Assembly: GCA_030704615.1 (NCBI GenBank)
Contig: CM060732.1
Span: 49,769,053 to 49,833,052 of the forward strand
Length of the DNA stretch: 64,000 bases
Direction of reading: 5' to 3'
Origin: Takakia lepidozioides
Lineage: Eukaryota > Streptophyta > Takakiopsida > Takakiales > Takakiaceae
Position numbers and translations under genes: made by a program. The notes beneath the pieces were generated by a model, which was given only the letters and a program-made list of their open reading frames with translations, did no database searches and had not been told where the DNA came from. Below, piece after piece: positions 23,005-34,835 of this stretch (positions are counted from its first letter, which is position 1; every line of letters starts with the position of its first letter).

Positions 23005-23935
23005 ATTGTCTTCTCTCATGTCAAGCACCAACCAAAATCTGGCCATATGTTAAGTCATTCTATAGATATTGGGACAGAAGACAACTCACGGATACAGACC
23101 TCCTTCTTAACTATGACCCAGCTTCCAAGAATAGAACCCTAAATTGCCCAGTGTTTGAAACCCTCATAGCCTCTGCAATGTGGCACTTATGGAAACTACG
23201 TTGTAAGAACACTTTCCAAGGCCACAAAACAACAACATCCTCTCTCCTTGCCACTGTTTTTTGGGATTTACAAACTGAGGCTAGGAAAGCATGGGGCAAA
23301 CTCTGTGCAGACATTGAACGTGATGCCACGAATGCAGCTGCGCTCCACAGGAAGTTTCAACACACCTGGGATAGACAGGGCCTCATATGCAGCAGCCCTA
23401 TGCAAGACCAATGCACCTGGAATGACCTCCCCCCTCAAGCCTGGCGAGATCTTCGTGCACCACTCCACTCTTTCCCCGGAGTTTGAACGGGACATTAACT
23501 GGAAACATCAAAAGCCTTCATTGACTGCTTCTAAGCTGCACAATAGATAGTTCTCTCTCTCAGCTCCCCCTTATTCAAAGATCTTCTTACTCTCTCCCGA
23601 CATCGCTCCCCTTGCGTCATCGTAGACAAGGTAGGGTATGCGTTGTTAAGATTTAGGTCTCGGGCAGAGAGCCCTGTTTTTTGGTCTCTTGGACTTTCCT
23701 CCAATTGGAGGTGTTTGGCTCCTGGATCACGGATTTTTGTATAAGTGTCCATCAGTAGAGGCACGGTATTTTGTTCTACAAAATTAATCTCCATCAGGAG
23801 ATGATTGGCTCTTAATACACTGAATACAGTGTGTGTGCCTTATGGCGACAACGGGGTTTAAATTTTTTTTCCCTCAATAATTATCAATAAAGTAACCAGG
23901 GATTCAATTTAAAATAAAATAAAATAAAGATAAAA
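23005..23935 (+). mobile_element. 3' end of the interrupted LINE
   Basis: Coding resumes at CLLSCQAPTKIWPYV, through LLLNYDPASKNRTLNCPVFE, MWHLWKLRCKNTFQGH, FWDLQTEARKAWGKLCADIE and WRDLRAPLHSFPGV, then a 3' UTR with ggcgacaacggggttt and a tail of aaaat repeats ending near 23935. The second LINE has an equivalent 3' end at 28390-29270. This is the missing end of the element at 11439-18330. Confidence 0.85.
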
Positions 23936-24529
23936 GGAATCCATGCATACTTCTATGTCATTTTGGAATCAAAACTGCTGGTAGCGATGTAGGAGCTCCG
24001 TGGTTTGCGGTGAGAGAGAGCCCCCAACGGTCTCTTCGTCTCCCTCATGGGCCTCTCCATCACTTACATCGGCTACCTCCCTGTTGTTTGGGAAAAAACT
24101 ATTAGCATAACCCAAACCTTGGGAGCTTCAGCTACGTGGAATACTAACTTTATTGATACCTTCTTAGTCCAGATCAGAGAAATTCGTCTTTCCCATTTTA
24201 CAAGCCCACCATCATCACCTCTTCTTCCTGGATCTCTCTCTTAACTCTCCCACAGGTAAGCGGCGCATTTCATCCGTATTGGGATTCCAAAGCCCCTGCA
24301 GTCGCCATCAACTTCATGACGCTTAACTTCGCCCCTGCCACCTGGTCGAGCCCCCCAGCCCAAACCAGCTCCCCCAAACCCCCTCCACACTCTCACTATC
24401 GTTTACCCACTCTCTAAGTCATTTCGTTTCAGCTCATATCTCTCCAAACTCTATTCACTGCTGCCACTGCTCAGAGTCTTGTTTTTGTGTTTTCTTCTTA
24501 ACTCTCCTTCCTAAGCTTCTCTTCTCCCC

Positions 24530-26210
24530 GATATGGGTCCTTTCGATGCCTCGCGAGTCGTACCTCCAACTCCTGGACACGCAACCATCCAGCCTTCATG
24601 TGCATGGACAATATCAGGAATGATCCGGTTTGGAGAGCCACCACCATTGCCTCACGAGTGAATGACTCGGGTAGTGCAAAATTTGTTTTAATGATGCCCA
24701 ATGAGGCTATCCTTCCGCCCTATGTCAGGTTACCCATTGATGAGGAAGGTAACTACTACCATCAAGCTTATTGAGGATACATCATCACAAGCAGCTTCAA
24801 CTGTGGAAAGTTGGGCCACATCAAAGCACAGAAAAGAAGAAGATCCGGTGTCAAAAACCATCAGACAACCCCCAATTGGCCAATAGGTATGATGCAAACA
24901 CACCACCAAGACAGTCTACAAGCTTTGTAAGGAGGGAACAGCCAAAGGGCCTCTCCCCAACTGATCTGCTGCAGATGCATGGGCTTGCTGAGGAGGGAGC
25001 AACACAGCCCAAAAGCACCAGCCCCTTACTCAGAGTAAACAAAAAACTAAAACAACATGATGATCCTATGCGAGCGGAAACATCACTTCATGGAATTCCA
25101 AAGGGAAATGGATCCCAATGCAAAATGCACTACCTTCTCCAACTCCACCTCTGGCGGACACAAGTATCCTCCCCAACATGCCTCCGCCAAAAACCACAAT
25201 CCTCACTGGGATTGCCAGCCACTCGGCAATTGCCAAGAAATTTAGAGGTATCAAGTCCTTCCCACACCTCGCTCTCCATTGCTCCTCTGCAATCAACACC
25301 GATGACATCCCCAAGGCCTCATGCATAACCCCGTTAGTGTTTAGGAAAGGACCCCCACAGTCCCTTCTTGTCACATAATCGGCATGGGAGGATTTTGCTT
25401 CCTTGTGGATTACAGTTCAGGACGTTCACAACTTCATTGCCAATTGTCCACCGAGCACCTGCCCAAAAAATATGCTCAGAAAGAAAATTCAGGACTTCTT
25501 GCTAGCTTTCCTACCGCACTATCACATGGCTGGAACCACAAAAGTATTCTGGGACTCCTTTCTGGAAAACTTCCCTGGGCTCAGTTGCAATCAAAAAAGC
25601 ATCCTGGCATAGCCAAGAGGGGCCACCAGACTCAAACCCATCTTCAGAGACACACTCACAAATGCATTCTCCATTCTTGAGGCCATCATGGAAGCGGAAA
25701 TTGATGAAGAAAACCACAGAGGGGACCTCCAGAGAACAAGAGACCATCCCTATGGTGCAGAGGTGCAGTCTTCATCCTCCTCATCGAGTGTTTCGGCAAG
25801 TTTGGACAGCCCAAATGCGGCCGCGCGGGATCAAGAGCTATCTGCCAACGCAATTCAGGGACTCGCTAAGTCAGCCCCAGCTTTCTTCAGACACTCCTCC
25901 ACAGGAAGGATCAACCCAGGGACAACACGCTCCACCATCTGGCCCATCTTCGGAGGAGCCATGTAACACACTGGGCCAAGTTTTTCTTCCTCCCGCTCCT
26001 TGTTTCATTTTCTACCTAGACAGACTCAATTCCAGAAGATGTTGGTTGCTATGTTGTAAGGGTGAAAAACTGGCTTGCAGGAAAATCCCGACAATTTCTT
26101 TGCTTGTCAAGCTAGCTTTACCATACACACATGTCTCTAGACCTAATTATCCTATACCACCACTTCAGCTACATCCACCCACATAATTCCTTCAGACAGC
26201 AACCCGTCTT
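24530..26210 (+). pseudogene. LINE ORF1 (second copy)
   Basis: Same layout as the first LINE: SGSAKFVLMMPNEAILPPYV (DUF4283-like), a degenerate knuckle FNCGKLGHIKAQ at about 24797-24833, SHSAIAKKFRGIKSFPHL, DDIPKASCITPLVFRKG, SLWITVQDVHNFI, FPGLSCNQKS, an S-rich linker (SSSSSSVSAS) and the C-terminal SRRCWLLCCKGEKLACRK. Stops (for example after PQSLLVT at 25376) and frameshifts break it. Parallel alignment of the two ORF1 copies is what identifies the domain order. Confidence 0.72.
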
Positions 26211-26439
26211 ATTTCTATCTTAGCTCTCCAGCCACACCAAGGCCAATTTACAGCCACAACCCTGCCAAACCATATTCACACTGTCATCATGATGATGATC
26301 AAGAAACAAATCCCCAAACTCCCCATTGGTTTTCAATGGGTTAACACCCTGCTCCCCACAGACAAAAGGGTCAAACTCTACTTTGATCATCCTGGGCCAT
26401 CAAATGTGAGTAACACTCTAGCCCCTAGAAGTCCCCCAT

Positions 26440-28730
26440 CATGTTAATTAACCTAGACTCTTGGAATATTCGTGGTCTGGGCCAGAGGCCAGACTCCCTT
26501 AAAAGCGTCAGGCTTTGATCTTGGGCTCAGCCCTATGCTGCAACAAGACGCCATACTAGCCATTCAAGAACATAAACTAAACAACCCCAAAATCTTAGAA
26601 CTCTCAGATCACTTGTGGCCCAAAACTCTATCTCTATGGAAACCCCGTCGGTAGGCTCTAGGGGAGTGAGCTCTCCCTGGGATCCACAAATCTTTTGAGA
26701 CCATGAGAGCGTGGATGGAGGGAGATAGGAGGAGGGCAATGGCTGCAGCCCGGTCAATCAACAACATACCTAGGCTACACATTTGGAGTGGATCTCACAG
26801 ATGAGCAACGCTTTGCTCCGACTCTGACAAAGCTACAAAAGAAACTTGCTTTCTGGGGGTCAAAAAATCTCTCCCTAACGGGTAGAGTTCTGGCAGCCAA
26901 CCAGATTCACTCGGCTGGAATCTGGTTTTTCTCTTCATCGTGGAGGCCTAATCCATCCCAAACTAAACAGATCAGAGCTCTTCTTAGGAACTTTGTTTTG
27001 GGAGCCAAAGATTCATACTCAAATCGCAAAAGACCACAAGTATCTTGGAAGCAAATCTGCCTCCCCAAAAAATTAGGGGGCCTTGGCCTAATCGATCTAG
27101 ACACACAAATCACGGCCCTACTTGGTAAATGGATACCACGCTTCTTCAACCCAGAAGGGGGATGGTGGAAATTCCTGGTAGCAGGGAATATCCAAACCTC
27201 CTCGCCTCTCAGACACTCTTTATGGAACCCATCCTTTCGCTGGGTGACACAAGGATTCAAACACAAATCGGCTGGTTCCTCTCTATGGTCAACCATCTGG
27301 CATGCATGGGGAAGGCTAAGACCTTTCCTCAAAAAATCTGAACCGCTATCCTATGACAAAACCATGAGGCAACATTTATTTCTAAACAACAACAAACCAT
27401 CTCAAGCTCAACGAACCCAAGCAAAAAGATGGTCTTCTTGGGACAGAGATGGGGTGACTCAAGTCAAAGACATATGGTTCAACCACTCATTTAAGGACCA
27501 TACATCCATAACTCTCAAAATTGGCAAGGTGAGGGCTGCAAATGGCTATCAGGCTGTCCAAGACTCTATCCCATCTTCTTGGCTTGCAATTTTGCAATCT
27601 GGAGGCTCATCTCCAAACACTAACTTCTGGACTCTGGGAATTGTGAACAATACCCTCTCGCTCTTCTTCGTTCAGGATAGAGTTCAAAATGCCCTTCTTG
27701 GATTTCCATTTCAATCCACCCAGTTACAATGATTCTATCCCTTCAAAGCCAGACCCCATTACATATCCCTCTGTTCATTCATACACCCATAAGAGTTTGT
27801 TGTTCATCTTCAAACTCAAAGGATATGAACCCGGAGCCAGACCCTGTTATGCCCATTCATACCTGGCTGGCGAGTTCCACCTTCCTCTGGGTTCTGGGAA
27901 GGCCTCTGGTAGACCTGCAATTTGACCCCAAGGAATGGAGCTGGTCATTCAAAGGAACCCAAACCCCCTTCTTTGCATATACCACTAGGAAGGCATACAG
28001 AGCCATGGCAGCCCCGGAACCCCTGCAGGATAAATGGAACACCAAATGGCAATCCTACGGCTTCAACAATGAGAACTGGAAAGCTATTTGGAGCTTTATA
28101 TGGAAAAAAACTAGGCCTGCAAAATTATCTGCGTTCCTCTGGCAGATTGCAAAGAAGGTGCTCAAGGTGGGAGAGTGGCTGCAATTTCAGGAAGCTCTTC
28201 TATGCAAATGTTGTACCTCAAGCTTGCTGGAAACGCTGGAGCATTGCCTTCTAGGCTGCCACGCTCCCAGAAAAATCTGGACCCTAGTGAAAGAACTATA
28301 CAGAGATTGGGACCCCCAGCCATTGTCACCCATCAAGCTGCTGCTTAACTATGACCCTCACTCTAAAAGCACAGCAATACATTGTCCAGTCTTCGAGTCT
28401 CTTTGAGCATCTACTCTATGGCACATATGGAAATCACGGTGTGCCTGATCACTATCACATTCAACATGCTCTATGTCTATATTGCTCTCAAAAAATTTCT
28501 GGGACTTGAAAATTGAGGCAAGAAAGGCATGGTTGAAACTGTGTGCAGATATTCGAAGGGCCCCCCAAAATGCAGTAGGATTGCATGGCTCATTCCGGGG
28601 CACTTGGGCAGTCGGTGGGCACCTCTGCACTACCAGCGATCAATCAACATGCCATTGGTCAACCCCCCCCCCCGTCTCTTGGAGGGATCTCGGGACACCA
28701 ATCCATGGGGGCATCCCCAGAGTTTGACAG
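26440..28730 (+). pseudogene. LINE ORF2 remnant (endonuclease start + post-RT region)
   Basis: The endonuclease N-terminus LDSWNIRGLGQRPDSLKSVR is followed, after a stop, by LAIQEHKLNNPKILELSDHL. The join to the post-RT region then gives LQKKLAFWGSKNLSLTGRVL, GGLGLIDLDTQITALLGKWI, WSSWDRDGVTQVKDIW, EHCLLGCHAPRKIWTLV (zf-RVT) and FWDLKIEARKAWLKLCADIR. About 600-700 codons of endonuclease and RT are deleted. It could not have moved in this form, so the deletion is probably post-insertional. Confidence 0.82.
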
Positions 28731-29627
28731 GGATGTTAACTGGAGGCACATCAAGACGACTGCCGGGCTCAGGTTTTGTTAGACAACTTCATATCCTCCA
28801 ATAGACCCAAGTAGTGTAGCCAATCTTGTTCAGCTGAATCTTCGCATAGTGATGCTTACCTTGAAACGCAGCCACAAATCCTAGTCTACAGTCCGTAGAA
28901 CTCTTGCTCGTCCACCCCGACCCACTAAGCATCCAGACCTTAGGGCTCGTCAAAACACTTCTCCTCTCGGAAAGCAATCCAATATTAAGAGAATGGTTTT
29001 CATCCAGGATTGGATGGATGGCCAATCTGGCCAACACTATTTCACAGACCCACTGTGGAGATGTTTAGCTTCCATCTAGGTTGATGCTAGTTGTTCTCAT
29101 ATTGATACACTCCTTATAGGAGGACCGTTCCACCTTCACTAATTACGGTGTGTGTGCATGTATGGCGTTTCAACGGGGTTTTAATTTTTTTCCCGACCAA
29201 TAATTATTATAATAAAGTTTCAGGGCCGAGGCCCTTTCTCTATTTTTTTTTAAATTTAAAAAACTGCTTGTTTGCAATATTTTATTATCATGTGCTCCAA
29301 CATGTTTCTATGCCCCACATATGCTTACCAAATTGGAGTTTCCACTATGGGTTTTAGAGACTATGCCATGTAGGCACAAGAAATCTTTGAAGAGAGAAAA
29401 CCTAATTCCTACTTCTACAGTAGCTGATCCTTGTAATCATGTTAACACTAATAAGGGTTCAAATGATGATGGCACATGTTACACTTGTACATTCTAATCA
29501 CATCTTCTATTCATGCTGAATGCGAGTTACTACACTTTGCACATTATTAATTTATTTTATATTTATTTTTACACATGTAAGGTTCTTATGATGATGACAC
29601 ATGTACACTTGTGCATTCTACACTGGA

Positions 29628-30423
29628 GGAATAATGTAAGAACTTAATGGACGCGTGTGCGTGTGATATGACGGTACTTTCACCGGGTTCCGGCAGCCTG
29701 GGCTCCTCCGGCAGGGCCCTGTCAAATCCTCCCCACCCGCTCTTATATCGGTTTCACTATTAATAAATACTTAAGAACGCAACTAGGTTGCAAGCTTTGG
29801 TGGGTAGCATGATGGTAATGTGGTAGCGGTGCTGGCAGCGAGGTTTGGGGTTCGACTCTTGACTCTTGATTGGAAGCTCTTGTAGTGTAACCCCGGTCAA
29901 TGTAATCCTCCAATTCGTGTGACCCTCTGTAGCATTTCTCATGTTACTCTGGCTAGTCCATTTTATACTTGGACTTAGTCAAATTTCGAGACCAAGTGTG
30001 GGTTACACCGAACTCCATTTTGTGTAACCCCGAGTGGGTTACATACCTCGTCCTGTAACCCACTCTTGTAGTGTAACCGATGTAATCCTCTAATTGGTGT
30101 AACCCTCAGTAACACCGGTTTCTCATGTTACTCTGGTTAGTCCATTTTATACTTGGACTTAGTCAAATTTCGAGACCAAGTGTGGGTAACACATCTCGTC
30201 CTGTAACCCAATGTAACCGCAAGTGGAGTTACACACCTCCTCGTGTAACCTGATGTAACCCCAAATGGAGTTACACACCTCCTCGTGTAACCCAATATAA
30301 CCCTGACTGGAGTTAACACCTTTAGTTCCATGTCACTCTCAAGAAAAGGTTGGGAAGATTTGACATGCCAAAACCGGCGTATCTTAGATGTCGCACGTGT
30401 GCACTAAGTTCTTACATTATTCC
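29628..30423. mobile_element. 796-bp TIR element with internal direct repeats
   Basis: Terminal inverted repeats begin GGAATAATGTAAGAACTTA and extend, with mismatches, about 30 bp into acgcgtgtgcg. Inside are a direct duplication of about 115 bp (29895-30010 and 30077-30190, sharing tagtccattttatacttgga) and several 40-50 bp units with gtgtaaccc/ggagttacacacctcctcg. A tRNA-like A box and B box (ggtagcatgatgg, ggttcgactc) lie at about 29798-29860. No convincing target duplication or transposase is visible, so the superfamily is open. Confidence 0.65.
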
Positions 30424-31114
30424 TATTTTTGTAGCTGCCTAAGAGCGTCCTTCTATGTGGGAGGCTCAAATAAAGGAGTTTGCCGGGTGCTTAAAAAAAA
30501 GGTTGGGTTCCCTCGAGCATTTCCAATGTCATGTGGAGCTCGAGCACTCGTTTTTGACTTTAGCCTGACCTGGTAGAGGGTACTGTAGGTAAGCGTGAGT
30601 TTAGCACGACGTGGCAGGTAAATACATGTTGCAATCAATTCGCGGTACTCAGCGGACGAGCTCGCTTCCCATTTTATTGGGCTGCGCCATCGACACATGA
30701 ACACGGCAATCGGCCCCACCGCCCCATGCATAGAAGTGTGAAGTGTACCCGGCCATTTTTTATACGTTTCCTCCCTTAAACGGTGGGCCGGGTACATCGA
30801 AGGCTGCTCTAAATTTGCTCTCGGTGTGCCGTTCTTTTTGGTATGTTGCTCTAGGACAATCAACAACAAGGGACTGGGCCTAAGGCATGTAATTTAGGTG
30901 GGGGTTGAAATTCCTAAGAGGCTCGGAAATTATCTCTTCCAAGCTTATGGAGTTTGGCTCTTAGGCCCCGCGGCTCTACTTGCTGTACTCCAACGGCCTT
31001 CTCTCTTTCTGGCGAGCACCACTGAACTAGCTGCCCCGAAGTTGAGGAAGTTGCACATCCACATTCCCTTCAACTCCGCTCGTAGGTGATGGCTCTGTGT
31101 TATGCGTGGGTGTA
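30424..31114. other. no recognisable gene
   Basis: Short open frames only. Paired short strings (gccgggtgctt / ggccgggtaca; gctctaaatttgctctcgg) might be remnants of another inverted-repeat element, but I cannot define ends. Confidence 0.3.
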
Positions 31115-33567
31115 TGTCTCTCCCTCTCCCGAACCAATCGATAGTGGCGTGAAACAGGGGCCCTACACAATTCCCACCACCAAAGTGACTGGGTCTATGC
31201 ACCCCACATATTGTAGGCGCTCAGTTGTGTTGAGGAACTTAGAAAAATCTATTATGAACGTGGCTACTTGGCAAGGAACATGTCAGAAAATGATCTATCA
31301 CGTATGAGACAAGGGAAAAGGCAACGTCCACAGTCATCAAGGAGGCCAGAGTCTATTCTTGTCTTTCATCATTTCAAGGCATGCCGCTTGTGGTTCCAGC
31401 AAACAGAGATCATCCTCAATAAGTGATAATCCTAAATAAGGAAGCAATACTGTAACCGAAGATGGTAAGTGAAGATATCTCACAATCATGCTGAAATAAA
31501 GACATGTTGTGGCCTTTCGGCTGTATATAATCCCTCTGAACTTCGTGTAGGAGAAGCTTCTGGGTGTGCATCAGCCCCACTCACCAAGTGGGGAGACAAG
31601 TTTAGCTCTCTTGCAATTCTGGAAATCTGTTCAGATCTGAACTCTTGGCTTTGGAGGTGCCACAGACCTTGTGAAGATAGATGAACCATAGACCTCCACC
31701 ATCTGACCCCCTAACCTTCTCCATGATAGAAGCCTACAAAACTATACAAGGAGACAAGGCCTTGGGTATAGCATCTGCCTCCCACAGTGCCATCCCTGTG
31801 CCTGAAGAGTGAGAAGAAAAGTGAACTAATTGTGGTGAAGACCTACAATTGTTACCCATCTTGGGGTGAACTCAAACTATAATAGATAAATCAGACTAGA
31901 GAGAGATGACGCTGTCTGAATCAAAGTCAGGGTAGATTAGTGCCTTGTCTCTTGCATTCGAGTCGGGCAGTGCTTCTGCTTTCCATATTGAGGTGGTCAT
32001 TGTGTTTTTTCAACTTCACACACCACCGGCCACGAATCTTGTATGTCAGAGACAATGTACAGTAAAGGGCAGTCCTAGATGAGATCCTGTAGTCGGCTGC
32101 ATATAGCTTATAGCAAGCCCTGCTTGAGATTGTCACCTAACTAGACCGTTCTTTGAGGTTGGGCTACAGTATCTGTGGAAAGGCTGGTTTTGTCATCATC
32201 GAGGCTGTGGGGGGTAGAACTCTTGCAGGCAAGTTTAGCAACAGTTGATACAGAACACCCGATATTTCGTCTCTGCATGGCCTATCTTGTGATCATTTGC
32301 AGGTCTGTCACTAATCAACTTAACCAAGAGGAACTAGGTTTGTTCAACCCATGCTTGTGCCTATAAACAACAATGTTAATTTAATAGTCCATAAAACCCA
32401 ATATTCTCGTTTGCACTGCTCTCCTTCTCTGTCTCACAAACACATGCACACACAGATTGCACATAGATTGCTAGTCTCCCAGGAATTATAAGCACATTTC
32501 CTTCAGGTCATAGACAACTAGCCTCCTGTGTACTGAATCTGTGAATATCTACAGAGTACTGTTCAACTACATAACAACATAAGTACAATTGTTGGTCTAA
32601 GCAAAATTCTGATTTTCTCTATTCCTGTAAAGGAAATGCTGCTGACTCCCACCTAGTGCAAATATGAGGACTAATGCTTGCCAAAATGTGGCTCACAATC
32701 TCGGCCTTGCAATCCTATTATGTTGTATTGTCATATCAGAGGCAATATAACTCTAAATCGTGTAGCAAATATGAAATAACCATAACCACATAACTCCATT
32801 GTTGGCTATACCATCTCTGACACAAACGACAGATAACTAGTATGCCCCTAGCATAAAACGCTGGCATGCTGGAGAACCCAAGGCTTGTAATCTTCATTCA
32901 CTTCAGCTCTGTAAGTCACTGCCAAAAATCAAAGCCTAAGGTGGCGAAAATGCTGCCTGCGCACATGCATTCTTATCAAAAGACTGGCAGGATTTCATTT
33001 TCATCACACCATACATCTCATTAGCAGCAGATTGAGTCTGTCGTAAGCTCACCAATGCACTCTTCAGAAGTTCTGTAGCAATGTATGACCATGGTAGACA
33101 TAATCTTGAGAACCATATAACTCTCACAGGTCAGTTGGTGTCACCAAGCATGGAACACCATCAATGACCTGTTAAATAGAGGGGGAAAAAAAATGTGAAA
33201 AAATGTGAAAACCATCTTCCTTTCCGAGTCGTCGCGAACATTGTACCTGAAAACAAACCTCATACTCAGCAAAGAGGCAGGATTAATCTACCGGAGAATT
33301 GCCATGCTTCTGGTGCAAACTAGAGGAAATCCTGCTGATTGCAGTCAACCTCTTTGAACTGTCGCCCTCCTCCCTAAAGGGTGCACAGACTATAGACCCC
33401 ATTCATTCTTAAATACATGAAGCCAATCATTATCAGACATCAAATAAGTCTTGAGTTCATCCAGTATGCGAGCAATCCATATGCATAAAGGACCAACCGG
33501 ATAAGCCACACCAAGTGCATCATTGATGAGCTCCTGGGACTTCTCACTGTATCTGCAACAACCCAAT
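31115..33567 (-). repeat. segmental duplication, copy 2 (inverted copy of 5240-8250)
   Basis: The reverse complement of 5240-8250, with point differences, lacks the minisatellite and the hAT MITE of copy 1. It contains a second Trm112 exon 2 (33510-33562) that still reads SEKSQELINDALGVAYP and keeps its acceptor CAG. The exon 3 counterpart near 33120-33175 keeps only a trace (GVPCLVT). Exon 1 is absent, so no Trm112 protein can be made here. The sequence ends at cccaat (about 33567) and switches to kinase-gene sequence. Confidence 0.85.
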
Positions 33568-34460
33568 ACCTGATTCAGAACCCGGGCCGGCAAATTCTGT
33601 GGGAGTTTATCGTCTGGATCACATGGACTCCGAAACTTCCTCACACATTAGTACCAAGACCGATGTCTTCATCTTCGGAATGCTAGTTTTAGAGGTCATG
33701 ACTGGCAGAAGTGCAATCTCATTGGATGTGGACTTCAACCCATGTGGCCTATGTGACTGGGCCTTGCCTCTCATCAAGCATGGGGATGCTCACCATCTGT
33801 GATCCTAGAGTTCCACTCCCTGATTGTACCCAGGCTTTGAAGCAGTTGGCTACTATTGCTGCTCGCTGTGTTCGGGTCTCAAGCTCACGGCGGCCATCCG
33901 TGGATGACGTAGTTGAAGCTATCGCAAATGTCAGCAAAATGATCCCGTTGCCAATGTGGAATGGTCTTACAGGAGTCAGAAGAAAGAGGAAATTGTCATG
34001 GATTTCAAGGGTGAGACTCTCACACAGTTGAGAAGACTCATTTAATTGTGTTGCCTGTGTTGACTGATTTCTTGAAAGGAAGGAAGGTGGCAATGGGCCT
34101 GCATACAACAGGCTTAGCAGGGTACTTTTCTAGGGCCTTCCAGCCGGGGACCACAAGCTTGCCAAGATCTCCAATTGGGGTTCCCAAGGGTGCCACGGTT
34201 TCTAATGAGAGGACACAAGAGAATGGGTTGGTAGATTCTGTCTGTGAAGCTCATAGTGGGATGATTATCCCACACAGCAAGCCTTGAAGTGTTTTCTCTA
34301 GTGCTGCCAGGCACCTACAAGAGAGGGATTCATTTCATGTCTATTGTAGGTAGAGGGAGAGACACTGATTACTGGGAGGCAGTTTGAGTACCACTCAGTA
34401 CAAACATTGTGAAACTTACATTGCTATCAATGTCATACACATACATGCACAGACAGCCAT
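33565..34460 (+). pseudogene. 3' half of the receptor-like kinase gene, inverted copy
   Basis: Matches the reverse complement of about 43700-44595, i.e. the activation segment to the stop codon and 100 bp of 3' flank. It reads SVGVYRLDHMDSETSSHIST, DVFIFGMLVLEVMTGRSAIS, DFNPCGLCDWALPLIKHGDA, then a frameshift at 33786-33790 to ICDPRVPLPDCTQALKQLAT and SSRRPSVDDVVEAIANVSKM. No N-lobe or catalytic loop is present. It is a pseudogene fragment fused to the Trm112 duplicate. Confidence 0.88.
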
Positions 34461-34679
34461 TGTGTTATCTTTCATGCCATAGCTACCACACCAGGCCTGG
34501 AACAGTCTAACCAAAAATAACATTTCAACTCACCTTTGACCCAGAGGTAAGGGGAATGCCTTCATTGCAGAGTCTCTTCCAACCACTTGTATGTCGGGAG
34601 CTCCAGAAGGTCTTCAGAGTTTGAGGTAAAATGCATAAGTGGTCAAACAGAAACACGAGAATTGTCTTGTTCTCAGCCC

Positions 34680-34835
34680 ACCCCACAGTATTGTAGGCGC
34701 TCAGTTGTGTTGGGGAACTAAGAAAATTCTAAATAGGTAAGTGGGCTATGACTGGGTAGGGAATGTGTGAGAAAATGAGGTTCTACAATCTATCACATAT
34801 GAGACAAGGGAAAAGGCAACATGAGGATAAATAAG
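34680..34835 (+). repeat. short third copy of the 8095-8200 / 31200-31330 unit
   Basis: Shares gtaggcgctcagttgtgttg, ggaactaagaaaattcta and atgagacaagggaaaaggca with 31205-31330 (same orientation) and 8090-8200 (reverse). It reads atctatcacatatgagacaa at the MITE site, a second empty-site allele. Confidence 0.75.

Larger units (their letters stand above)
23990..29270 (+). mobile_element. second LINE of the same family, internally deleted
   Basis: A plus-strand copy of the same LINE family has ORF1, the start of the endonuclease, the C-terminal half of ORF2 and a 3' UTR ending ggggttttaattttttt and a poly-T/AT-rich end near 29270. The RT catalytic core is absent: sequence jumps from endonuclease (LWPKTLSLWKPRR, about 26650) to just after the RT palm (TTYLGYTFGVDL, about 26765) across roughly 100 bp of unrelated filler. 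The 5' boundary is approximate. Confidence 0.82.

Noticed and set aside
26907-27332. 141-codon minus-strand frame
   Set aside because: Antisense to the LINE ORF2 post-RT region.
29795-29870. Functional tRNA gene
   Set aside because: Box-like strings exist but no acceptor stem or anticodon arm can be paired.
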